NCBI GenBank assembly: GCA_037039685.1
Contig: JAWNGF010000002.1
Location: 3,658,001-3,722,000, forward strand
Direction of reading: 5' to 3'
Length of the DNA stretch: 64,000 nt
From: Ceratobasidium sp. AG-K
Lineage: Eukaryota; Basidiomycota; Agaricomycetes; Cantharellales; Ceratobasidiaceae
Under the pieces are notes generated by a model that ran no database searches, was not told the DNA's origin, and saw only the letters and a list, made by a program, of their open reading frames with translations. This document shows, in pieces, positions 45,245 to 56,541 of the stretch (position 1 is its first letter; the number at the start of each line of letters is the position of its first letter). The position numbers and the translations under genes are program-made.

Positions 45245-47435
45245 GGTCGAACGCTCTGGAAGCAGAGGGGATGGTCCGTGAAGAAGCGTAGTACCGGCGT
45301 ATGTTATTTAAACCGCTGGCGATGCTGGAGCCACATGCATAGATCACCGCCCTGGAGACCAAGCCTTCGTGCACCATACATGCGGGTGCTATCCCGTCTT
45401 ATCGCGTGATAGCATTAATGCATGGAGCGCCTGGCCCAAGCCCAAAATGCCGACACGCACACGCGCAACTCCACGCTTCCGCATTGGGTGGCCAAGCGAG
45501 TCCACTCTACGGGAACTTTTGGAATGAAATGCAATTGTATACTGGAATTGCAGCACTTACAAGTTCAATAAATCATTTAAAATTATTTGCTCTCGTCACC
45601 AGTGGGAACTTGAAATGGACATACCAGGCATCAACCTGAGCTCATTTCGCTTCTATCCAGGTTCGAGCATGCCGCCAGCTGGATCACCATGTGCAACAGA
45701 GTGTTCGAATGGCTGGGCGCAGCAGGCGCGCTTGGCATCGGCGGCTAACTGGCCGGACCCTGGATTATGCAACGATGTAATAATAGGCATGCGGGCACAC
45801 TACCCAATTTACAGTAGTATTTCAGGCAGGCTGCCCGTCCCTGCTTGGCGTATTCGTAGCTTCGCTATCTCGTGAGTTGACTCGAGATGGGTATTACGTG
45901 CTTCCTCCCATCCATCCCCGCTTGCGGGAGGTCGACCACATGCTTCGCGCCCTGGCCATGTGAGCACCGCGAAGCTCCATCGACCGGTACCGGCAGACGA
46001 CCCGGTGATAATCCGCTCTCCATCCGCCTCACGCTTCGCGGATTCGTGTGCCTGGTGGCCTCTACAGTCGTCGAGCATGGCGAGTATGCACGTACTCGAG
46101 CCAATGTAATTACCCCGCTTGACCTGCTCGATATTGCCATTTTAGCTTATCTGACCTCATTTATGTTACGCACCACTTGCCACTTTCGTGATACGGCATG
46201 AACTTGAGGCTTGAATAACCTTGGCTGGTCCATCCGGCCATATGCTCGACCACGATATCCGGTGGAGCCACACGGATGGATTCATTCACGCTATAACGTT
46301 AGATGGCAAGGCCAAGCCCTGGCTGTCCATGACGCTCAGAAGAAAGGAGAAGGGGGTCACACGGTTCACCTCGGGGCCTGGATCAGCACCGGATCATGGT
46401 GACCTGAGCGGTGGTAAGCTTTGGGAATCAGGCCGCACCGACAGATGCAGCTACGGGATTTAGGTGGTGTTCGTTGTCCAGAAATGCGGGGTTTATCTCC
46501 TGCGAACCTCTTTGTATTTCTCCGTAGAGAACGTCGTAATCAATGATAGATAGCAGACAGCGATGAACTTTTTACAACGAAGCCAATTTGCCAGGTTGGA
46601 ACCTAGTATAATAGGGATTATAACACTCAGAAGGCTGATAACCCCAAGTTAGCAATGGACTCGTTTCTTTTCGTCAGGTAGCGCAAGGCTTGTCGTAGCG
46701 GTCAACTCGGGCATCGGTGCGGCGGAGGTTGGCTCGATATCGGGTTAGTTGAACGGTTTAGTGGGTTCCTTCTACGGTTGGGTCTGCCGTTCCCAACCAG
46801 CGGGCGGACGAACTTCTTCGGGTACCAATGTTGGACGCGCTCCCATGTTGTGGTCGTTGTTGGAAGGTTACCAGCTGCGGTGGACCCACGGTTGATCAGG
46901 TCCATGGGTGATCTTTGTCATCCACACGTGACGACCCATGGCTCGCAACTTGCCAGTCAATGGAGCAACACTCTTTGGAGCATGGTCTTCTGGTCTTCGA
47001 GTTCGAGGGCGGAGAGCTATATGGGCGATGATGGAGTTCTCAGAGGCTCGGTCATTGAAGAGTTCTGATGATGCATTTTGGAGCACGACTTGCTCTGGAT
47101 GACTCCAGCTTGAAGGCTCGCTCATTGGAACCTAGGGTGTAGCATACACCCAGCGTCATCGACGCGGGAGCTCAAGGCAGGGTTCTGTAAAAACCCAATG
47201 GACGGCGAGAGTCCTATGCGTGTGGTGCTCCACCGGCCATTATTTCCCGCAATTTTGTATGATAACATGACAGATGAAAGCTGATGGAGCGAGCGAAAAC
47301 AAGTGCATATAGCTTGGTACATCTGCAGCATGATACAAGTCGTGGTCATTCGAGAGCTCTACTCGAGCAATAAATTACAGAGAAACTCATAAAAGCCGTA
47401 AAATCAGTTTTCAAGCGTCGTCAACCATAAGGCAT
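45245..47435. other. 2.2-kb intergenic region, nothing recognised
   Basis: Several overlapping frames of 60-105 codons occur on both strands, none with a domain, leader or splice partner. The first 150 bases are the OPT promoter, with a weak TTTAAATAA on the minus strand near 45302. Confidence 0.4.
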
Positions 47436-48022
47436 TCAAAGAACAAGCGCCGCCGCGGCAAACACAATGCCAAGTCCAACAGGTGTAAACACAGTACGAG
47501 GCGCGGCGGCATTGGCAGGGGGCGATGCAGCCTCGGCCTCGGCGCGGGCTTGGAATGCGGTAAACGACTGGTCTCCGTTTTCGTTGGAGTTGACTGAAAA
47601 TACCATGCCTTTGGCACAATGGTCGCCCACGGCGCAGTACATCCATACTGGCATGCTGCTGTTGATCTGTAGCTCCAGGGAGATTGCGAGGACAGCGTTC
47701 CAGAGTTGAACCCGGATTCGGTGGCAGTACAGGGTGTCATGAATGTTGATTGAGTGACAGTGTGCGTCCCGTCGACACTGCGTGGGTGGCATTAGTAGGG
47801 ATCTACCTAGTAAAAGATCAAGTGGCACTCACAGTTTAAATTCAATAACATCTCCAGATTTTGCGGTGACATAGGATGGCGTAAAGGCGTCGTTACCTAC
47901 CTCAACGCTAATGGTCGCAGCCTAACGAATTGTAAGTTAGGAAATATATTGCTAGAATGAATAATAATTACCAAGACGAAGAGAGGGGCCAATGCAGCGA
48001 GGACGACTTGGAAAACACGCAT
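47436..48022 (-). pseudogene. secreted cupredoxin copy 1, interrupted by a one-base frameshift
   Basis: Exon 1 encodes MRVFQVVLAALAPLFVL, a signal peptide. Exon 2 is AATISVEVGNDAFTPSYVTA then KSGDVIEFKL. The last exon starts VDGTHTVTQSTFMTPCTATE and GFNSGTLSSQSPW. At about 47680-47674 the frame changes: the paralogue continues with Trp-Thr-Leu-Arg-Val, but here LELQINSSMPVWMYCAVGDH is in another frame, followed by CAKGMVFSVN and a C-terminal hydrophobic tail (TPVGLGIVFAAAALVL) to the stop at 47436. One base appears lost. Otherwise the type I copper ligands (H in THTV, C-x4-H-x4-M) and the C-terminal anchor-like segment are all preserved. The adjacent copy at 48835-49508 is intact. Confidence 0.7.
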
Positions 48023-48834
48023 GGCGATTATTGGTGAAGTGAGGCGGTTCTTGAACAGTGACGAATGTATATTTGGTCGGCTGAGAACAAAGCCGAATCG
48101 TATCGTGCGGTCGTGATGATAGAGGCTTAATGGGAGTTTATTAGTACGTATTTTAGAGTCCAAAAGAGGCAAGGAAAAACTAATCGCGCTGCCGCAAGAA
48201 AATGGATATTCGAACATCCCAGTTCATATGATTCCTAGTTTAAGTGGTGTGAGCATACTTACCGTGTGGTGAAGCTGGAGATCCTCGAGGCCAAGATGCT
48301 CTGGTGACAAACAACATAAACTGTATCATCACGTGAGTATCAATAAATGACGTAAGTGGATGGTGCTGCATAGCTACACCTCAACTTTCATCTTTGGCGG
48401 GTGTTCAACTAACCATAATTTTGGCGTGTGCAACGTGATTTGTACCTCATGCTAGAAACATCGTCAACGCATGCTACGAACTCAACCCTAGGAAGGTAGT
48501 AAACCCTTTTACACCATTGGATTCTCTAGGGCCGTCACACGGAAAGCTCAGAGCAATCCTACCACTCAGGTTGGCCCCCAACAGTTGCGAAGCGTAGCCA
48601 CAAACCCACCAGACCGAAAGTAGTTCAACAGATACCGATAGGACGCCCTGGTACCCCGATTCTAGTAGTTCCAGCTTACTCTCGTGCAAACGTAGCCGAT
48701 AGGACGCAGGCAACACATAAAGTATTAGCCATCAGAATGAATATAATAACCATTCGAGGGTATTACACAGAGTGCGCGTTACAAATAAGAGTCGTAAATA
48801 CTGGTCCACTATCCTTGGCTGACATCAAATCTGT
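48023..48834. other. intergenic between the two cupredoxins
   Basis: It holds the copy 1 promoter and the copy 2 3' flank. No frame with coding features was found. Confidence 0.45.
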
Positions 48835-49508
48835 TTAAAGGGCGTATGCAACTGCGGCAGCGACGAAACCAAGTCCGACAGGCGCGAGAGCCGCCCGGGA
48901 AGCTGCGTTGGTGGCAGGGGCAGTCGCAGAGGCAGTGGCCGTTCCTGCACTTGTACCAGTGGCACTCGCAGGGGTCGTAGCGGTGCCGCTCGGTGTAGAA
49001 GCAGTGTTGCCTTGGGCGCGTGCCTGGAACGCAGCAAACGTCTGCTCGCCGGACGCGCTAGGGTTGACAGCGAAGACCATGCCGCTGCTGCAGTGATTGC
49101 CTATGGCGCAATGCATCCAGATAGGATTGGTATCGTTGACTCGCAGAGTCCAGGTGGGGTTCTGGGCGGAAAAGGTCCCAGAGTTTAAGCCTGCTCCGCC
49201 GACCTCGCATGGGTTTTCGAAGGTGGACTGAGTGACGGTGTGGGTTCCAGAGCCACTGACCGGGCATCCTTGGTGAGCCACAGGGTTGGTAACGACAGGA
49301 ATCTGAACTTACAATTGGAAAATGATATTGTCCCCAGCAGCTGCAGTGACGCTTGTCGGGTTGTAAGCGAGTCCACCCGAGCCAACAGTAACAGTAATGT
49401 CTGCAGCCTGCAAGGGGTGTAAGAAAAGGGCAACACGACTAACTATAAGTCACTCACAGAGACGAGTGCGGGCACAAAGGCGGCGACTGCGGCAAGAGAG
49501 AAACGCAT
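48835..49508 (-). CDS. secreted cupredoxin (plastocyanin-like) with Ser/Thr/Ala-rich tail, probably GPI-anchored
   Basis: Three exons. The start MRFSLAAVAAFVPALVS is a signal peptide. Exon 2 reads AADITVTVGSGGLAYNPTSV and TAAAGDNIIFQ, the cupredoxin first strands. Exon 3 joins at TGGCTCTGG to give FGSGTHTVTQSTFENPCEVG, LNSGTFSAQNPTWTLRVND, then IWMHCAIGNHCSSGMVFAVN. The His of THTV and C-x4-H-x4-M form a standard type I copper site (H, C, H, M). A Thr/Ser/Ala-rich spacer is followed by a hydrophobic end (LAPVGLGFVAAAVAYAL), as in GPI-anchored wall proteins. Related fungal proteins are annotated as extracellular serine-rich or blue-copper proteins, and their electron partners are unknown. TATATATA lies about 120 bases upstream of the start. 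It is tandem with copy 1 in the same direction. Confidence 0.85.
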
Positions 49509-50710
49509 GGTGTTGGGTTGAGAGATATGGATATGTGTGCGTAGAGGTGACTGGAGATCTAGCTACAGGTAAGTGTGCGGGATTGAGGGGAGGGGTTTGT
49601 GCTGAGGGAGTTGTGCGTTACACCAATATATATACTATCGTCAAGCATAGCCAGTAAAAAAAGCAACATGATCGGCGGTTGGCAACAACGTGATCCGGAT
49701 GCGGTCAGACTGTTTGGGTATTATAGTCATCAGAATATGGGTTCTCAGCCTCGGCCAAGATGACAATTACAACGCCTTGGCTCCCGAGTCCTCAAGAACG
49801 GCGACGGAAAGCACAAAGACCAGTACCAAAGACCAAATATTGTATATTGTGAGACACCTGCAAACCTTTGTCCGGTTATTCGTTAGCAGAATCGGGCCAA
49901 CGTATCTTGAATTGCTCAAACCGGTGGGCGCAAAGGTGGAGACAATATATTAGTCAGCGGAGACGAATGCCCGGGGCCCGGAAGTTGCGTGGTTTGACTT
50001 CGCGACGTACGATATGAGTGCGCCTGCAGGTCGTTACCCTGTCAGGTACAAGTGGTACGAGGCAAGACGCGAAGCGCTAGTTACGTGAATCCAATTTACA
50101 GCCATTGCCTTATTGGAATACGAAAGTCTCACGTTGACTATTTCCGTTCATGCAATCGACCAAAGAATGTTCTTCCTGTACAGCAAAGGCGGCCGGAGAG
50201 CGCATATACGCCCTTAAATATATCATGCAATCTAACAAGAGCCATGCGGCTAGTGGTATCGCTGATTTATGAATTTCATTTTTGAAGTTTGGGATTCAAA
50301 CTCTTAGTTTGCGCCGTAGGTGATTATTGACCACTAAACGTTCGCACAATGTTCTAGAAGCTTTTATTTATTTATTTAACTGCGGCTTGAACGGAAACCG
50401 TGGCTATGTTGAGCAGTACGATGCAACGTTCGAGCTATGGCCGAACCACTATGAGCACAATCCCCGCAGTGTAGGATGTCATGTCAGGTTCAAGCCAGAC
50501 GATCAGTGTGTAAATTCCAACAGAGAAGCTAGGCGATCAAATTTCTATATTAGAGTATTTACACATCTGAGAAGAACAATTTCAGAAGGGCAGAAGAGAA
50601 AGGAAATTTGAGGTTGGTATGACAGTCTAGCTCTAATGGGCACTGATCGAGTCTCAGAGCATATGCAGACGTTGCCGAAGGAGAGCTAGATGTATATTCT
50701 TCTTGAGGCC
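49509..50710. other. intergenic, nothing recognised
   Basis: Several plus-strand frames of 77-94 codons lack any feature. The first 130 bases are the cupredoxin promoter. Confidence 0.4.
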
Positions 50711-51547
50711 CTATGCCTCAAGCCGACTCGGTCGGCTTGGGACCTTGCGACGAAGGCGGGGTGGAGGAGGCTACAAGTGCGACATCAGGTCCAGTTGGTG
50801 TTCGAATACTAAACTATTTTACGTACCCTGGGAGAGAATGTAGGCCTTGGGAGGAGCGAGCTAGGTGGAGGTGGTGGGGGCGGCAAGCTTGATGGCGCGC
50901 GGGCTACAACCGAGTGAGGTGGAGGGGGCTGAAACACAATTCGTTAACGTCATGCTACCAACGTTGGTAATGTTGACAAACCTTGGGAGAAAAAGTCGGC
51001 TTGGGAGGAAGCGAGCTTGGTAGAGGAGGCGGAGGCGGGAGGCTCGAAGGAGCGCGAGCTCCAAGCGAGGGGGGCTAAATATACGCGATTCAGTACCTAG
51101 GACTGGAATCATTGGGAACAAACGAACCTGGGGAGAGAATGTAGGAATCGGAGGGGGCGAGAACGTAGGGCGTGGGGGAATGGAGATTGACGGCAACGGC
51201 GGGAGAGACGCCGTAGGGATAGGTGGGAAAGAGAATGGCGGCAGGCTGGAAGGAGCGCGCTCGGCGAGCGAGTGAGGAGGTGGGGGCGGCTAACAGAGAT
51301 GATGAGTACGAGTAATCCCACCTGAAAGAGGTGCACTACCTTGTGAGAGAATGTAGGCTTCGGCGGGGTAGGTGCGACTCCGTGGGCTTTGGAGGCAGGC
51401 TAGCGCTTGAGACCGCACGATTCTGCAGCACCTGCGGACAACGATGATTTCAGCATAGGCGGGGCGATAAAGACAACGAAATCTTACGGGAGAAGCAGCG
51501 ACAAGGCCAAAGAAAACGACGAGAGCAGTGAGTGCCTTGACTTGCAT
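50711..51547 (-). CDS. secreted proline-rich repeat protein, one repeat per exon
   Basis: Six exons, 51547-51488, 51399-51340, 51289-51128, 51074-50982, 50928-50827 and 50770-50711, every one a multiple of three with phase-0 joints, give 178 residues. Exon 1 is a signal peptide, MQVKALTALVVFFGLVAASP. Exons 2-5 each end in a version of PPKPTFSPx just before the donor (PKPTFSHK, PIPTFSPQ, PKPTFSPK, PRPTFSPR). Exons 3-5 also share RAPSSLPP after their first residues. The last exon is basic (PPPPRLRRKVPSRPSRLEA). No cysteine or catalytic motif is present. The product is likely an extended secreted or wall-associated protein; function is unknown. An upstream in-frame ATG at 51584-51586 would add 13 residues, but the hydrophobic leader favours 51547. 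Confidence 0.72.
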
Positions 51548-51610
51548 GTTGTCAACGATCGAGTAAAAACTTGAAGTGAGCGGCATCGAAACAAGTCCTC
51601 TCTACCCTCC

Positions 51611-51617
51611 TTTTATA
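51611..51617 (-). promoter_or_regulatory. TATA box of the proline-rich protein gene
   Basis: TATAAAA on the minus strand lies 64 bases upstream of the ATG at 51547. Confidence 0.6.
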
Positions 51618-52528
51618 CCCCTATCGTACCATGGCGGTCCGATCGTCTCAGATCACGCATGTTTCGCTGCTCCGCACGCATAGGTATTCTAAAGAGGAAT
51701 ACCCGATATTGTTGGGTGTATGCGCACTGAATGAGGCATTCTCGCCCGCATGAGCCCCGGGCGGATTGCTTCGAGAGCAATGAAAGCGTACAAGTATAGT
51801 GAAAACTCACGTTTGACCCACACGCAAGCGATTCTCCCGCCCGCAGCAGGCTTCAAAGACCCTAGTGACGACCAAGCTGCATCATGCGCTCACAATATGG
51901 CGTGCGTTGATTGGAAGAGTGCTAGGGTGAGGGATTCGAATATGAGTTGAGTCGAGACATGACTAGGGGGGTCCCAAGAATAATCCGTCTAATTTAGTTA
52001 GAGGAAACTGAGTCTCATTCTGGAACAGCGTTGCTCAGATTCCGGTGAGAATCGGCGTAAACAAGGTGTGGTTCTACCGAGCTCAATCGTTGATAGTACT
52101 TGCTATCTCATCTAACAATAGCTGATCACAGGATTCTTTCTTGCTGCGGAGAACCCTAATTAAGCGCTTCAGGTTCGAGTAGCAAGCAACAGGTCATTCG
52201 CGCAGAAGGATAATATGGGAGACGTCAAGGGTCGATTAGAGCACTAGACTACACATACGCCACGTCAATTTTTGTGGGTGCGCGAGCGCCATTTGGGGGT
52301 GCACAAAGATGAAACAGATTTAGCGTAGAAGGTTTGCACCACGGAGATGCTAGATCGCGCCAGGGAGGGACGCGAGCTAAGGCGGCGAAAATGATAACTG
52401 CTGCGTTCGCCCCGGAAGAATTTCCATGAATCGACTCAAACCAAGTGTAGCAAGGACCCTTGGACCTTATTTTCTGGTGAGTTTATATGACAAGCAATTT
52501 CTTGACCAAGAGGCAGCATGGTAGGCCA
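51618..52528. other. intergenic, nothing recognised
   Basis: Only frames of about 65 codons without features. Confidence 0.4.
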
Positions 52529-52850
52529 TGTGGTCACGAGCTCGCAGGTACTATAAGTGGCAGGCTGGGTCGGTAAACGAATATAACTTTGGAAACGCAA
52601 GAGACTTCTGGGATGGGATCGCGGCCGTTGCATGATTGTATGGTGTGGCCATTCTCGGCGCTTGTTGTGGTCACGAGCTCGCAGGTACTATAAGTGGCAG
52701 GCTGGGTCGGTAAACGAATATAACTTTGGAAACGCAAGAGACTTCTGGGATGGGATCGCGGCCGTTGATCCTATGATTGTAATGGTGTGAGCGGTTAGTC
52801 GTTGTGAAGTTGGTTCATTCTCGGCGCTTGTTCGAGTGGTGTTAGGTAAT
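52529..52850. repeat. imperfect tandem duplication, about 137-base spacing
   Basis: Bases 52529-52630 recur at 52666-52767 with no difference over about 100 bases (tgtggtcacgagctcgcagg through gcggccgttg). The tails also match (atgattgta..tggtgtg and cattctcggcgcttgt), but the second copy has extra bases (atcct and a 26-base segment). It lies downstream of the ProRS stop and appears non-coding. Confidence 0.9.
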
Positions 52851-52956
52851 ACAAGTCCAGTTCTGATCTTCAAGCCATTTAATATTTCAGAGTATGGATA
52901 TATCACTTTGAATTCAAGTACAAAATCACCCAACCAACGAAAATCCACCCAACCAT

Positions 52957-55375
52957 CTAATAACTCCTGCCAAACAGCGTCCACCTCTTGGCCTCGGACC
53001 CACACCCCACGCACTTGGTTCCCTTTTCCAACTCACCCCACCGCGCCTGGTCAAACGGAATACACAACGACTTGGCACCCGCCGACGGAGCCTTTTCGTC
53101 CGCCTGCTCGGCCGCCTCTTTAGCGCTCTTGTCCTTGATCGCGTCCTCACACGCCTCGACTTCGCACCACGGCATCACCACCACGCACTTTTTCTCGAGC
53201 GTGGGGGTAAAGTTGTCCCAGGAACGGACGACGACGAGGCGCTCGTCGTAGACGGCCTTGGCGCGGGCGAACATGTCGGATTGGATCGTGTCGAGTAGGG
53301 CTGGGACGGCGGTTTGGAGGTCGGCGAGGGCGAGAGGGGCTTTGGCGGATGTGTCGCGGCGGACGGAGAGCGTGCTGGATTTCTCGAGGTCGAGGGGTCC
53401 AATTTCAAGGCGGATAGGGACACCCTATGTAGGCGTTAGACTCAAGTTCTTCATGGTCTCTGTGGGCGCACCTTTTGTTCCCAGTCGTTAAACTTCCACC
53501 CAGGTGTGTACCCCTCCCTCAAATCGGCCTTGGCGCGAACACCAACCTTCTTGAGCGACTTGACGACATCCGCGCACGCATTCGAGATCTTCTCCCTCAT
53601 CTCGTCGGTCGTCTTGGCCGTCACACCCACAGGCACAACCACAACCTGGACGTTCGCTACTTTGGGCGGGAGGACCAAACCCTGGTTATCACCGTGCACC
53701 ATGACCGTGACACCAATTGAACGGGTCGAAAGACCCCATGAGTTTTGCCACACGAAGGCCTTGCCTGCGTCTGGGTCCGTGAGCTTCGCCTTGTCAGCAA
53801 CGCTCAGACTCGGGTCCTCGACGCTAATACCAAACATCTTGCTAAAGTTCTGGCCGAGGCAGTGGCTCGTCGCGCCTTGGATACCACGTCCAGAGGTGGG
53901 GACGAATCCTTCGACGGTGGTGGTATACAGTCCGCCCGCGAATTTCTCCTTTTCGGACTTGACACCTGGGACGACGGGGACGGCGAGGAGTTCTTCGTAC
54001 ACTCGGCGGTAGAGATCGAGGATGTCTCGGACTTCCTTGTCGGCTTCCGCGCGGGTGAGATGTGCGGTGTGGCCCTCTTGCCAGAGGAACTCGCGAGTGC
54101 GGAGGAAGGGCTGGGGATTCTTGAATTCCCAACGGACGACCGAGTTCCATTGGTTGAGTTTGAGGGGGAGGTCACGATGGGATTGGATCCACTTTGCGTA
54201 GTCTAGGCGGAATGAGTAATGGTTCAATATGAATAAGTAGGACTTACAAGGGTACATGACAGTTTCGGAAGTAGGACGAATGGCAATGGGCTCTTCAAGG
54301 TCGGTGCTTCCACTATACTGGAATGTTAGATATATTGCATAATGATGAATTCGAACTCACGCGCGAGTGACCCAAGCTACTTCAGGTGCGAAACCCTCGA
54401 TGTGATCCTTTTCGCGCTCGAGCACCTTGCTGGAGACGAACATAGGGAAGTAGGCGTTTTCGACTTCGAGCTCCTTGATCTTGGAATCAAACCATTGCTG
54501 GATTTGTTCCCAAATGCTGAACGACCAAGGCTTGAGGATGTAGCACCCAGAGACGCTGTAGTAATCGATCATCTCCGCCTTGATCAGGACCTGCGAGTCG
54601 AGTCAGCATGCGCGCCCAAGTCATATCGTGAATGAACATACATTTGTATACCAAGTTGGGAAATCGAGCTCCTTCTTGACACCAATCGCAATTTGGACGG
54701 CGCCCTCGATCTTTGCATCTTCTGGTTTCTTGCTCGACGTGGCCTTGGTGACCGGACCAACACCCCCGGGAGTCGCGGCGGCTTCCGCCTTGAGGGCAGC
54801 AAAGTCGACAACGTGGACCTTGGCATCCCCAGATTCGAGACTGGTGAGGTAGGTAGAGACGTCTTTGCCCGAGAGAAAGATGGTGGTGTCGGCAGAAGAG
54901 GCGTGGAGAGCAAGTGGGGCGGTGGCATCGGCGATGGTGCTATCCAGGACCACCTGGCATCGCGAAAAGTTGTCCTTTGTGAGAGCCAGAGGCGACACTG
55001 GTCGAGTCAGCTATTATATAACTCGATAAATTGATATGACTCACACGAGTGCTTGTCGAGGCCAAAGAACTCGGTGAGGAGGTCGTCTGTAGCAAGTCGG
55101 AGATCCTTGAGATTGAGTCGCTTGCCCAATGCACCAGAGTTGGTCTCTGTCTCGTCGCGTGCAATGACAACAACGGGAACTGGAGTAGCGGATTTAGCTG
55201 TCTTGGGCTTAAAGACAAGAGTCTTGCAGAGCTCGTAGGACTGTGGAGCACCCGCAGCTCCGCCCAACGCGTCCTTCCATTCGGTGGGGTTGGTGACTGC
55301 GGGGTGAGCGACTTGTGCAGTAGGGGCGAGAGAAAGCGCCGAGAGACGTGCGGTAAGTTCGTCTGTTGTTACCAT
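52957..55375 (-). CDS. PRS1: prolyl-tRNA synthetase, eukaryotic/archaeal type with N-terminal editing-like domain
   Basis: Spliced exons give roughly 730 residues from [20 protein letters not shown] to WTLFGRSY at 52957. The N-terminal part ([60 protein letters not shown]) matches the YbaK/ProX-like editing domain fused to ProRS in yeasts. A linker leads to the class II core: [40 protein letters not shown], motif 2 [20 protein letters not shown] then LWQEGHTAH, and motif 3 region [20 protein letters not shown]. An anticodon-binding domain ([20 protein letters not shown]) and a zinc-binding-like C-terminus ([25 protein letters not shown], final Tyr) follow. It charges tRNA-Pro. The upstream frame stays open with a presequence-like extension, reported separately. 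Confidence 0.95.
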
Positions 55376-56406
55376 CCTGGTAGCGTAAGTCCTGAGTGTT
55401 GTGAGTCGGGCAGAAGGCAGAGGGCGTGATGACTCTTCATATCTGCTCCCGGCGCTCGTCCGGATCGTATTAATCCGTCCAGACAAACTCCTGCAATTTG
55501 TCCGCGCTACCTGTCCCAATACCCGTCGCGACGCTCCAGTATATCGCAGATAGAACATATCGCCAAGCTGCGGCGTCGTTCTGTTTCCCTGTGCCGGTCC
55601 CAGCCTACGCAAGACGCAAAATTCAACAGAGCTCAAAAGATCTGCGTGCCCCTGGACCCTTACTATCCGGGATCATCCGGCCACGTGAGCGAGTCTCACG
55701 AATCTCAACAGCGCTCATTGTTGATGTTCCCGCCAAAAGATCAAATTGTTACTACGCTTTGACAAATCGACCTATCAGGTGGAACATGAGGTTTTCCACT
55801 TTCTCTTCCCCCGGCATGCCCCAGATTTCGGTCTCGGCGTGTCAAGACACTGTCGGATGTCAGCTCCCAAATAGGGCTGATGACCTTTTGCCAGAAGCTT
55901 CATAAGGGTAATCAGCATATAGTCTATACAAGAAAATCATCCCCAACCTTGTCAGGCGATTCGTGTGTCGCCTGTCTCTGTGCGGTCAGACGCTAATCGA
56001 TGAGATACTATGCTAAATTCTAGCGTTTTTGAAATCGAGTTTGACTGGCTAACAGAGTATTGCTACGGTCTCCCACCCTCTCGCGCCTGCCACTCGCCAG
56101 ATCAATCATGCATGATTATCTCACATTGCAAATTTTTCCATGTTAGAACGGAAAAATCTCTAGCCCAAAACCTAGTTACTCTCTGTGGGGACATTTGGCG
56201 AGCCTAAAGACACACCTTGGTATCTCAAGTCTGTAACAATGCCCTCGTGGATCGAAGTTTAGACATGTTAGTCGAATTCCAAAAGATTTCTATCACCGGC
56301 CTTGTTTTGCTTATAGCCGGCCCAGAAGTCGTGATAGGAGGAAAGAAAGACCAAGCAATTAGGGGCACAAACGAGGCAATGGTCCAGACTACCCCTCTTT
56401 GAAGAG
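55376..56406. other. 5' region shared by divergent ProRS and CPL1-like genes
   Basis: The part up to 55636 is an open extension of the ProRS frame. Beyond it no coding frame with features was seen. Confidence 0.45.
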
Positions 56407-56413
56407 TATATAA
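56407..56413 (+). promoter_or_regulatory. TATA box of the cysteine-rich secreted protein gene
   Basis: TATATAA about 130 bases upstream of the ATG at 56542, followed by a pyrimidine-rich leader. Confidence 0.5.
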
Positions 56414-56541
56414 ACCTCCCTCCCGCTGGGATTCTCCCACCTCCCCTCACAACCAGCACATCGACAAACAGCAGCGAAATCTCTTCGTTTATACTTTCGT
56501 TAAATACACACAACGCAAACTCTCATTCACTTTATAAAGAC

